This document shows, one piece after another, positions 11,944 through 21,860 of a stretch of 64,000 nt of DNA; within the stretch, counting starts at the first letter, position 1, and each line of letters starts with the position of its first letter. This DNA comes from Auriscalpium vulgare (lineage: Eukaryota > Basidiomycota > Agaricomycetes > Russulales > Auriscalpiaceae). The stretch lies in contig JAHBBC010000007.1 of the NCBI GenBank assembly GCA_019915015.1, positions 1,736,001 to 1,800,000 of the forward strand. Direction: 5' to 3'. Both the position numbers and the translations under genes were made by a program. The notes under the pieces are model-generated. The model searched no databases and was not told where the DNA came from. It saw nothing but the letters and a program-made list of their open reading frames with translations.

Positions 11944-13198
11944 ATGCCTCCGAGAGGCAATGAACGCCTGGACTTTACTCCAATTCTCACTCACTACCTT
12001 TTCCTCTTCACCGGTATTCTCGCCGTCGTACGTTCTTCCGCAGCGTATCTCTCCCAAGTCCTGCTAACACACCTCCAGGTAGGATGGTTTGTTGCGTTCA
12101 TCGCACAATGCGTAGTTAACGCAGACCGTGGGTTACACACAATATCTAATCAGCTGCTCGCATTGTTGACTTTTTCACCCGCAGTTGGAAACACAGAGTT
12201 CACGGTCGGCGTGCTCTGGTTCGCCATCTTCCTTCAACTATTTCTCATAATCGGCGTCCTCTATACCCTCGCGAGCGACTCAATAGCAATGCATCGCTTC
12301 CAGATCTCCACCTTCGGCGCCATCGCCATCGTCTTCGCCGTGCAAGGCGTCAACCAGAGTATCTACGCCCATAAACCCTCCCAGGGCGCACTGGCTGCAG
12401 GCTGGCTTATCCTCGCCGTCGTAGACATCCTCTGGGTGCTATATTTTACCTCAGAGGAGGATTCGCTGGCATTCCACATATTCAATTCCCTCGGCACAGG
12501 CGGACTGACGCCGCCTTCGCGGCGGCGCCGCACGCGCGGCACCTCCGTGCACAACATGGGCTCTGGAAATGGCTATGGCGGCGGCGGTACATATGCGCCC
12601 GCGGGCGGCATCGGGCCCGGCACGTATGACACGAAGCTGAACGCGAGCTTCAATAGCCCAAGCGGACCTGTGCGTAGCCAGAACAACAGTTTCCACGCGG
12701 CCAGCTTGGACACCAGCACGCCCGCAAAGAATACAATCAATATGCCAGGAAGTCCTGCATCGCCCAGCCCAGGCGTGTCGCAGCTGCCGGCGGACACGAG
12801 CAATGCGGGCATCAGCTCGCCGTTGATGACCCCCGGTAATGCGGGCGTTGGCGCGGGTGGAGGAATGACATTGCCCTCAGATGCGAGTGTAGCACCCTCT
12901 GGATCTGAGAGCTACTCGTACAAAGCGAAGGCGTTGTATGCGTGTGCGTATTCTTCCGGATATATGTTGCGGCGCTCACCTGACTTTGACTGCGCAGACA
13001 CCGCCTCGGCGGATGATCCAAATGAAATATCTTTCTCAAAGGGCGAGCTGTTGGACATTGTGGACAAGCAAGGGAAGTGGTGGCAAGCGCGGAAGGCAGA
13101 TGGCAGTGTGGGCAGTGAGTCTCGTCGCTTCCCCCATGCGCCTGCAGTTCACTGACTTTGGCCCAGTTGCCCCATCAAACTACCTTCAAATCATCTAG
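11944..13198 (+). CDS. SHO1: SHO1 osmosensor (four-helix membrane protein with SH3 domain)
   Basis: Plasma-membrane adaptor of the HOG stress pathway. Five exons (11944-12027, 12079-12127, 12185-12943, 12998-13114, 13167-13198) sum to 1041 nt and give 346 aa. The N-terminal half has four membrane helices: LTHYLFLFTGILAV, GWFVAFIAQCVV, VGVLWFAIFLQLFLIIGVL with the family signature TLASDSIAMHRFQIS, then IAIVFAVQGVNQSIYA and AAGWLILAVVDILWVLYF. A long Gly/Ser/Pro linker follows. The SH3 domain is restored exactly by splicing: KALYAYTASADDPNEISF, KGELLDIVDKQGKWWQARK, GIAPSNYLQII. In yeast the SH3 domain binds Pbs2. The ATG at 11944 starts the conserved frame; upstream in-frame sequence is 5' leader. 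Confidence 0.94.
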
Positions 13199-13586
13199 GA
13201 CAACGTGCTCTCTTCGTCTCTTACCTTATCCCCGAATGTTTGGTTTGCTACACCACTAGACCGAGCTAGTGCTAAATTCCAACGCCCAACCCATACCCAT
13301 AATGACTCCGAGCTTCCTGCCTCGTCTAGCCTGCTCTCCTCGATGTGGGTGTGCTCCGACGAACGACGCTGTATATTTTCATCCATACAATCTCTTGCTT
13401 GCCATCTTCGGTATATAGCATGCCTCCCGAGTCCCTACTTGCTTTCATCCATCTGTTTTTCTACGGTCGGGCTGGGCCCATGCCCACTTTGTATGCGTAC
13501 GGATGATGCATCGCTGTATCCGAACTATCAAGTTCGCTTTCACATCCTTGAACGGTGCCGAGCAGCCTGAGAGCAAGCAAAGTAAG
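13199..13586. other. Convergent 3' flanks of SHO1 and the HIT gene
   Basis: About 390 bases between two stop codons facing each other. It should contain both poly(A) sites. No gene is seen. Confidence 0.45.
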
Positions 13587-14171
13587 TCATGCACCCGTGC
13601 TAGACCCGCCTTCGCCCTCGACAAATCCCGCTAACCACCTCGCCTCTCTCTCCATCTCCTCTAACGCCCTGGGTTGCCTATCCTCCTCCGCATCGACGCG
13701 CAGTGGCTCGTGCGTGCGCGCCGGAGCCAGCTCACCCTCCGCGCGCTCGAGCGCAGGGTACACGTCGTCACCCGCGAAGCGGTCACCCTGCGCCTTGCGG
13801 GGGAGCACGTGGAAGTGGACGTGCGGAACGGTCTGCCCTGCTGCACGCCCATCTTGGCATGCGAAGGTGAGCGCGTCCGCAGCGTAAGCCCGCTCGACGG
13901 CGCGCCCGACGCGCTGCACGGAGAGCATGAGTGCGGCGAGCTCTGCGGGGGTGAGGTCGGTGAGGCGCGGGACGGGGCGCGTCGGGCAGACAAGCACATC
14001 TGGATCCAGGCAGATCAGTACTACTTGTGCTTGTCTTGCGTATGGGTGGTGGGAGGACAACGTACGGCCGGGGACAAGGGGTTTGAGGTTGACGATGGCG
14101 AAGGAAAGCGCGGTGCGGTGAAAGGCCTGGCGCGTAACCTCGATAGTCGAGAAGAGCAGCGGAGTGAGCAT
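13587..14171 (-). CDS. aph1: FHIT-type HIT hydrolase, bis(5'-adenosyl)-triphosphatase
   Basis: Two exons (14171-14066 and 13999-13587) separated by a 66-nt GTACGT intron sum to 519 nt and give 172 aa, close to the fungal Aph1/Hnt2 length. Splicing restores the FHIT core NLKPLVPGHVLVCPTR. The N-terminal strand LSFAIVNLKP binds the nucleotide in the family, and the histidine triad VPHVHFHVLPR carries the catalytic histidine. A Fhit-type QGD sequence lies just after it. Known members cleave diadenosine polyphosphates such as Ap3A, releasing AMP. The enzyme is probably cytosolic; no targeting signal is evident. Confidence 0.92.
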   Translation of the reverse strand: MLTPLLFSTIEVTRQAFHRTALSFAIVNLKPLVPGRTLSSHHPYARQAQVVLICLDPDVLVCPTRPVPRLTDLTPAELAALMLSVQRVGRAVERAYAADALTFACQDGRAAGQTVPHVHFHVLPRKAQGDRFAGDDVYPALERAEGELAPARTHEPLRVDAEEDRQPRALEEMEREARWLAGFVEGEGGSSTGA

Positions 14172-14481
14172 GAGTCGATGTAGTGATTAGCACTTGTGAG
14201 AGTTGCCGTGCAGGCTAGTGTGACCGTGACCTGCACTTGAATTGACTGCGCTATCGCTCGCACCGATGTACCAGTATTCGTTCATGTTTGTGATGAATTT
14301 CTGAATTTCTGAATCTCAGCCCATAACACAAACACAGCACGTTCCACGGAATTGTGTAGAGGTTTCCGGGTCATCAAGTACCCGTCGGGAGAGGATAACC
14401 ACTACTGAACAACCTCGGCAGTTTCCAACAAAATATGATCCAGAGACAAACTCTTCTTATCGCACCAGAGCCCGCCGCGTA
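14172..14481. other. Intergenic between WBP11 3' end and HIT promoter
   Basis: 310 bases. It includes an AT-richer patch (14280-14340) with the short tandem 'tttctgaa' at about 14296-14312. It probably serves as HIT promoter and WBP11 3' end. Confidence 0.4.
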
Positions 14482-16235
14482 TCAAGCCGTCGGTTTGGCT
14501 AGGATGTCCCCCATCTCCTCGACAAACTTGTCATAATCGCTCTTTGGCTTCTCCTTCCCTCCCTTCGCTGTCAGGGCCGCTGCGCCGCCCCCGAACTGCC
14601 CTCTCAGCGTGCTCACCAGGTCCGGCCGCGCATGCCCTGCCTCTGTTTCCTCGCCCTCGCGCGCTGCGAGCTCCGGCGCTGCGGTCACCTTGCTTGCCCC
14701 CTGTGCACTCGCGCTTGCAGGCGCTACCGCTTTCTTGCGCTTCAATGCCGCAGGCACGAACGCAGTGCTCTCCTTTTTGAAATCGCGCAGCTCGGGCGCA
14801 GCGGACACAGTCGCGGCGGCGACCGCCGCAGCGGACGCGGGAGATGCGGCAACGGGCGCCAAGGATGAAGTGGGCGGCGGGGCGGCATGTGCGGCGCGGC
14901 GCGCTTGAAATGTCTGGTGCGGGACGGAGGAAAGAGGATCCTGCATAGGTGTGGCCTGGCTATGGCGCGGAAAGAAACCCGGTGGTGGGGCTGGCATGGC
15001 ACCGGGAAACGTGGGGAAGCCGGCGGGAGGGGGAGGAGGAAGGCCGACGAAATTCTGGGGAAAGGTGTGAGGAGCGAAGGGAGGGAACCCGGGGCCTGGG
15101 GACGCGGGGAAGCCGGGAGAAGGGAGAAGATTTGCGGTAGGAAAGCCCGGGGGAGGAGGCGGGATCGTGGGCATGCCTGGGGGAGGGCCGTTGAAAGGTA
15201 ACGGGGGGAAGCTTGGCACAGGAGGGGGAAACGCGGCGATGTTTCCCTGTGGGGGAGGTACACCAGGAGGAAATGGATGGAATGTAGGAGGATGGGGTGG
15301 CAACTGTTGATGTACTTTGGTAGTAGGTCAGAAGGTGCAATGAGCGCATAACTGGACAAGAGGCGTACTCGCGCTTCCCGGCGGTGGACCCTCTGGCATG
15401 GGGATATCATCGTCGCTGCCCTCTTCCTCCTCTTGTTTCAGCGAGTCTACACCACCCGGCCCGGGTGGAGGACCTGCTGGCATTATGATGTCGTCGTCCG
15501 GATCCTCCTCTTCCTCTTGGCTCTCCATCTCATCTGGTCGTAGAGCTTCACAACGCGATGTCAGAGGCGTACAGGAGTTGATGGTATGGATTTGCTCACG
15601 TCGCTCGAGGTACGGCATACCAGGAGGCGGGACGCCGAATGGATTCATCACCGGATCATAGTAAAGACTACGTTCAGGGTGCAGGGGAATGCCGTTTTTG
15701 TCAAAGAGGCTCCTCGTACTATTGGCAGCAGTCGCGAGATTCGGGGCATCCTGTTCCTTGTCTTTATTTCGGCGGGCACGATAAACAAGTTTGCGTTGCT
15801 CCGGGTGTTCCGCGATATACTCTTCCTTCTTCTTGTTGATTTTCTCGAGCTCGCTTTGCAGGTCCTTCAATCGTATCTGGTCAGCAGCTGACAATGATGA
15901 CTCTGCGGAGAGCTTTTCGATTTCTTCTTCTAGGTCTAGAATAAATCGTCAGGACTGGGATATCAGAGCACGTCGTCCGGATAGCCTGCATACCTATAGT
16001 GTCCTTTTTGACCAGTGCAAAATTTCGCGCCTTCCCTCGTTCTGTCTTGTTCTACTGCAAGGAATGCGGTATTGATGCCCAGGAATGCAGAGAAGAGTGT
16101 GATGCACGCACCTTCTTGAGCTCTTTCTTCCTTTGCGCTTTCCCTTTTCAACAGCGGGTAAGTGCCATCGCTTCGGAGTTGGGGAGATTACATACGGAAC
16201 GCATCTGCTGGATTGGAACTCTTCCCTTTCGCCAT
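14482..16235 (-). CDS. WBP11: WBP11-like spliceosomal proline-rich protein
   Basis: Six exons (16235-16196, 16143-16112, 16051-15994, 15935-15600, 15545-15369, 15314-14482) sum to 1476 nt and give 491 aa. The conserved basic N-terminus is rebuilt across three small exons: MAKGKSSNPADAFR, KAQRKKELKK, NKTERGKARNFALVKKDT, then DLEEEIEKL and a charged coiled coil (LQSELEKINKKKEEYI). This matches the WBP11 Pfam region. Next come acidic/proline blocks (EEEEDPDDDIIMPAGPPPGP, repeated once), then a long run of FP, GFPPPP and PPGM motifs expected to bind WW or GYF domains. The C-terminal FVPAALKRKK motif is typical of WBP11. The protein is a nuclear pre-mRNA splicing factor and sits beside the splicing helicase PRP22 on the opposite strand. 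Confidence 0.88.
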
Positions 16236-16360
16236 GCCGAGTCAACTGACAGTGCAACTCGGAAATGACTCCAACAGTTGAAGCTTGCCGCAACTGAAGA
16301 CGTGAGACGCTTAGTCATCGCAACCTCCCACCAAGTCCCACCACCACCGTCGCGCTTGCC
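16236..16360. promoter_or_regulatory. Bidirectional promoter between WBP11 and PRP22
   Basis: Only 125 bases separate the two divergent ATGs, so core promoters and 5' leaders overlap. Both genes encode spliceosome proteins. No TATA box is evident; a pyrimidine-rich tract lies just before the PRP22 ATG. Confidence 0.6.
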
Positions 16361-19300
16361 ATGGCGAAAGATGACCTCTACAGTCTCGAACTTCTGTCCT
16401 TGGTGGCCAAGATTACTCAGGAGATAGAGAATCACACCAGTCTTAGTGACAAGACAGTCGCAGAGTTCGTCATCGACCTCCATGGCAAGTGCAAGACGCT
16501 TCCGGAGTTCAAGACCAAGCTCAAGGAGTTTGGCGCCGACTTTCCCGAGTCCTTCGTTGAAAACATGGACCGCCTTATCCTGACTCTTCACCCAAAGCAC
16601 AAGCGTAAGGCCAGCAAGAAGTCGAAGAAGGATGCGGCGAAAGGAGAAGTGTTGCCAGATGAGCAGGACAAGAAGAAGCGTATGTTCCCAGGTCTTGCTC
16701 TGTCAGATCAGACATGGCAGCCAGGCGTTTCTGCATCAAAGGACACGGACGATGATGCTGTCAGGAAGGAGGTGGACGCACTCATGGCGAGTTTCGAAAA
16801 CCATGCGAAGTCGCGACCACGGCCGACAGGCGACGCCGATGAGCCCTCTCCAAAACGTCGACGACATTCACGATCGCCGCCCCCTCACACACGCGAGTCA
16901 AGTCCGCCTCGGGGCCGTGGCTATGACCGTAGGGACGACAGGAATGGCAGGGGTCGGTTGGATGAGCGGGCGGTGCTATTCAAAATCTACGACGGAAAGG
17001 TTTCGGGGATCAAAGAGTTCGGGGCTTTCGTTCAGCTGGAGGGCATACAGGGCCGTGCTGAAGGTGCGTACTGTCGCCTTCTTCTCTTCTTCCGTGTGGC
17101 TTAGGTGCTTTCAGGCATGGTGCACGTATCTAACATCCAGGTCGGAGCACGCGCCAACGCTGCATCTGACCTTCTCAGTCGTGGACAGCCAGTGAAGGTG
17201 AAGGTGATGAGCGTGGCTGGAACTCGGATAGGTCTCTCTATGAAGGACGTAGACCAGATGACCGGTCGCGATCTCACTCCCATTTGCGCATCAAGTCCGA
17301 GGCGGAGCTCATCGAAGAAGAACCGCACGAGCACGGGCGGCATCATCGGGCACCAACGCTCTACCTCTCGGCGTCAAAGACGACGTGCCTGTCCGGTCTG
17401 CGAAACGTCTCACAGCGCCAGAGCGCTGGGAAATCAAGCAGCTCATTTCGTCCGGCGCCATCGATGCCTCCGAGTACCCAGAGCTTGACGAAGATTTTGC
17501 GAATCCTATGGCGCGTGCAGAAGTGGAAGAGGAATTGGATGTCGAGGTCAAGGAGGAAGAGCCTGCATTCCTCCGTGGTCAGACCAAGCGGACACTAGAC
17601 CTTAGTCCCGTGAAGATTGTCAAGGCGCCGGATGGTTCTCTTAATCGTGCCGCCGTAGCCGGTGCCTCGTTGGCGAAGGAGAGGCGCGAGTTACGCCAAC
17701 AGGAGGCGAACCAGGAGGCGGATTCTGAGGCGCGTGACTTCAACGCACCTTGGCTAGACCCCATGTCGAAGGACGCGGACAAAATGTTTGCTCAAGACTT
17801 GCGGGGTAATCTGAGGGGCCAGAAGGCGGAAGAGGAAGGCTGGAAGAAGGCGACGTTCAACAAGGCTACAACCTTTGGCGAGATCACCAGTCTCAGCATA
17901 CAAGAGCAGCGCAAGTCTCTTCCTATTTACAAACTTCGCGATCCGTTGCTACAGGCAATCCGGGATGTACGTCGTTTTCACGCTTGATCACGTATTTGGC
18001 TAACTCGCAAACACAGCATCAGGTCCTCATAGTCGTCGGCGACACGGGATCCGGGAAGACGACTCAGATGACTCAATACCTAGCCGAAGACGGCTTTGCC
18101 GACCATAGTCGGATTGGCTGCACGCAGCCACGACGCGTGGCTGCTATGTCTGTGGCGAAACGTGTTGCCGAGGAAGTAGGCTGTCGTCTGGGCCAAGAAG
18201 TTGGGTACACCATACGTTTCGAGGACTGCACGAGCCCGGAGACCAAGATCAAGTACATGACGGACGGCATGCTTCAGCGCGAATGCCTCATTGATCCTGA
18301 CGTCAGCCAGTACTCCGTCGTCATGCTGGATGAGGCCCACGAGCGGACCATCGCAACGGATGTCCTGTTCGGCCTATTGAAGAGTACGTTGTCTTTTCGC
18401 AGCAAGCTGACTCTCATACTGACTGTATCGTCTAGAGGCAATCAAGCGACGACCTGACTTGAAACTGATCGTCACGTCTGCCACGCTGGACGCCGAGAAA
18501 TTCTCGAAATACTTCTTTGGGTGCCCTATCTTCACCATTCCAGGCAGGACATATCCTGTCGAGATCCTCTACACCAAGGAGCCAGAGAATGACTACCTCG
18601 ATGCATCACTCATCACCGTCATGCAGATTCACTTGTCCGAACCGGCTGGCGATATTCTCCTTTTCCTCACCGGTCAGGAAGAAATTGACACCGCCTGCGA
18701 GATTCTATACGAGCGAATGAAAGCTCTAGGTCCGAAGGTGCCCGAGCTTTTCATTCTTCCATCTACTCCGCCCTGCCCTCGGAAGTCCAGTCGCGCGTGT
18801 TTGAACCAACACCACCTGGCGCACGCAAAGTCGTCATCGCCACAAACGTCGCCGAGACAAGTCTGACGATCCCCGGCATCTACTATGTGATCGACCCCGG
18901 TTTCTCGAAACAGAACGCCTACGACCCGCGGCTCGGTATGGATTCGCTCGTCGTAATGCCCATCTCCCAGGCCCAAGCACGTCAACGCTCCGGCCGTGCT
19001 GGACGGACTGGGCCTGGCAAGTGCTACCGGTTGTACACCGAGGCAGCGTTCCGCAACGAGATGCTGCCCAATTCGATCCCGGACATTCAGCGGACAAACT
19101 TGTCACATACAATCCTCATGCTGAAAGCCATGGGCATCAATGACCTGCTCAGCTTCGACTTCATGGATCCACCGCCTGCACAGACGATGCTCACGGCCCT
19201 GGAGTCGCTGTATGCGCTGTCCGCGCTCGACGATGAGGGGCTGCTGACGCGCCTGGGGCGCAAGATGGCGGATTTCCCTATGGAGCCGCCGCAGGCGAAG

Positions 19301-20073
19301 ACACTGATTGCGTCGGTTGAGCTAGGGTGCTCAGAGGAGATATTGTCTATCGTCGCGATGCTGTCAGTGCAGAGCGTTTTCTACCGGCCGAAAGAGAAAC
19401 AGGGCCAGGCAGACTCGAAAAAGGCCAAGTTTCATCAGCCCGAAGGCGACCATCTGACGTTGCTCGCGGTGTATAATGGCTGGAAAGCGTCGAACTTTTC
19501 GAACCCGTGGTGTTACGAGAACTTCATCCAAGCCCGCAGTATGCGACGGGCGCAGGACGTGCGCAAGCAGTTGCTCGGCATCATGGACCGGTACAAGCAT
19601 GACGTGCTCTCCGCCGGGCGGGACTCGACGCGTGTGCGGCGCGCGATCTGCTCTGGTTTCTTCCGTAATGCAGCCAAGAAGGACCCACAGGAGGGTTACA
19701 AGACGCTCGTCGAGGGCACACCTGTGTACATTCACCCGTCGAGCGCGCTGTTCAACCGCAATCCCGAGTGGTGCATCTACCACGAGCTAATCCTCACGAC
19801 GCGCGAGTACTGTCACAATGTGCTTGCAATCGAGCCGAAGTGGCTCGTTGAGGTCGCGCCACAGTTCTTCAAGGTTGCCGACGCGAATAAGATCTCTAAA
19901 CGGAAGCGCCAGGAGAAGATCGAGCCGCTGTTCAACAAGGTGTGTAATGGCTGTGGCCGTAGTCCTGAGTGCGCACGCGATACTGACGGATTTTGTTTTA
20001 GTACGAGAAGCCCGACGAATGGAGACTGTCGAAAGTCAAGAGGAGTGCGCGGTCCAGTCAGACGTTTGGCTGA
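16361..20073 (+). CDS. PRP22: Prp22/DHX8 DEAH-box splicing helicase (three apparent frame breaks)
   Basis: RNA helicase that releases spliced mRNA from the spliceosome. Exons: 16361-17063, 17115-17966, 18017-18383, 18436-19939, 20002-20073. With one base restored at each of three points they sum to 3501 nt and give 1166 aa, the normal length. Order: N-terminal helical region, RS/basic linker, S1 RNA-binding domain (about residues 207-285), the WEIKQLI region, Walker A GDTGSGKT (about 527), DEAH (about 624), SAT motif, [12 protein letters not shown] motif VI, winged-helix and OB-fold domains, and the ending [11 protein letters not shown]. Frame breaks lie at 17279-17281, 17323-17324 and 18759-18760; each is explained by one base lost from a C run. 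Both flanks remain highly conserved, so I think the gene is functional and the breaks are probably assembly errors. Confidence 0.88.
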
Positions 20074-20466
20074 ACACGACAGGCCTGCCGGCGCGTCGGT
20101 CTCGTCTCCTCGTCTCACCATGTGCTCTTTGTCCGTTGCATTCGCGCTGCTGCGTTGTGGCCTCAGCCAGGGGAAATTGAGCGCCAACGCATCGGCGTGT
20201 GTATGCGGCGCGCCAAAGCATCAGATACGGCAACGATAATTAAGACTTTGAAACTCACTCACGTGCAAGCAAGCACAAGGGGCCCTCCGACTGGCGGACT
20301 GGCACAATGTCCTTCTGCTTGTGACATGGACGGTGTAAGTTTGTCGGAGGTACCGGTGATCCTGCGCCACACTGCCACGCCGCTCTGCTCGACTCTCGTG
20401 GCATTACTAGCGAGGCAGTACTCGTACGTAGTCTAACAAACGACATTTGCCCTCATCATGAGTGTA
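20074..20466. other. PRP22 3' flank
   Basis: About 390 bases after the PRP22 stop with no recognisable gene. A CACGTG palindrome occurs at about 20261-20266. Confidence 0.4.
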
Positions 20467-20640
20467 CTGGTGCCAAGACCTCCTTCAAGGTTTCTCTGGC
20501 GGCTCGTGGCGCAGGGCCACGGTACGTATGTACAGGCGGGGCGGGGCGCGCGTTGCTAAAAGGCGTGGAAAGCGCGCCCCCGAACAAGCCGGGCCAGTGG
20601 ACGGCAGAGGGGTTATCTGTGCGTTCCTTTCGTTATGGGG
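20467..20640 (+). pseudogene. Relic of a phosphotransferase C-terminus (paralogue of the gene at 57.1-58.4 kb)
   Basis: One frame reads GQWTAEGLSVRSFRYG at about 20595-20642, against GQWTAEGLIGRFLRKG at the C-terminus of the intact phosphotransferase. Upstream, in shifted frames, it reads LLKGVESAP (intact: VLEGVDCLVESSLP) and VQAGRGA (intact: VQATREA). The nucleotide stretch gtgga(c/g)...ggccagtggac(c/g)gcaga(a/g)gggtt is plainly shared. The kinase motifs are absent, so only the last 50 or so codons survive. It lies convergent to the carboxypeptidase relic next to it, the same arrangement as at 55-58 kb. Confidence 0.5.
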
Positions 20641-20839
20641 TCGACTGCTATGGCTTAGGCGCTGCGCGGGATCTTTCTGATGAAGAAGACCTACCTGGAA
20701 TTGTCATCTCGCGAGGCTGGAGTCATGGGACGGCGGCCTCCTCAACGAGCAGCGCTGGATCGGCTTTGACGTTGACCATCCCCGGCCACCCAGTGATCAA
20801 TTGAGTTGTTATCATCTGCATGGACGAGAAGGCAACATA

Positions 20840-21470
20840 TGACATGTGGCCCGTACCGAATTGAAGTCAGCCACGGAGACTACTCTCCACCGTAAATTTA
20901 CCATCATAATTGGTCGGTCGGTCGGTAACATATGGCTAGCGGTGTCAGAGATCTCCGACAGGCACGAGCGCGTCCGCTCAGAAGAGTCAGAACTTAACAC
21001 CGACCTGGCGCTGGCCACCGCCCGCGCTGCCGCCCTGCCCTCGGCGTCCCCCAATTCGAAGCACTCAACTGCTCGCGGCACTCATGCTCGAGCAGCGACA
21101 TGCAGCGCTCGTTCCATTGGAAACATGTTACGTGCATGACTGTCTGTTGAGCTGCGTAAGTTGTGCCGAAAACTATCATTAGGCCCGTTTGTGGCAAGCG
21201 GCTCCGGTGAGTTGCCGACGCTGACGAGAAGGCGTATGTCGGTCACCATCTCAGGGAGAAGCTAGCACCGGAAGCTGTTCGGATGCTCACGTTGCCGTGT
21301 TGATGAACTGCTGGGTGATGCTACTTAAGGTCGCAGAGCTTGTCTATGGTGACAGCGCGCGGCCTTCTTCTCAGGGATGTTCATCAAAGTGGGCGATCCA
21401 GAGTATCTCGAGGGGGTGACAGAGGTCACTGTGCTGGCGCAGTTGTACGTCTTGCGGAGGTAATAGCCTC
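20840..21470 (-). pseudogene. Degenerate tandem relic of the S10 carboxypeptidase (C-terminal half)
   Basis: On the minus strand, scattered frames match the intact gene just upstream, in the right order. LRKTYN...LMNIPEKKAA at about 21459-21360 corresponds to VRKKCD...WMNNP-NKAALG. LLPEMVTDIRLL...VGN at about 21255-21210 corresponds to LLPELVNDGVRLLAYAGN. NERCMSLLEHE...SAS at about 21116-21054 corresponds to NERWMAQLEHK...AAS. A possible GHM remnant lies at about 20850. There are stops and frameshifts throughout, and no N-terminal half is visible. It is probably an old tandem copy in the same orientation as the intact gene. Confidence 0.55.
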
Positions 21471-21860
21471 TCAAAAAGGTATAGTCAAGCTGCAGCCGTT
21501 GAGTCAAAATATCAGCAGGTTGGATGATCCACTAACAGCGCACACATATACCAGAAGAAAAGATGTTTGCTGTCCGAAGTTACTGCCCACGCGACACCAC
21601 CGACAGGGGCGGTTTGATCCAGCAGCGCAGATAAATGCTGGGGGAGTCTCGGTCCAAACGCAGACGTCCACTGCCGACGCGACATAAAACTTGAAAGACC
21701 ACCTATAGATCGTTCCCCTGAAGTTGGCAGCCAAGGCTATACCTTTCAAACAGGCAGCCTCGGTACCGGCATGCGCGCGGATGATGCAAGGGGCGTGATT
21801 GCGGCGAGGTAGCATACATACATACACCGTCGTATCCGAGCATTAAGCATCATCGCATTC

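Noticed and set aside
20900..20935. The ggtcggtcggtcggt run as a meaningful satellite
   Set aside because: Only about three 4-bp units; too short to call more than chance slippage.
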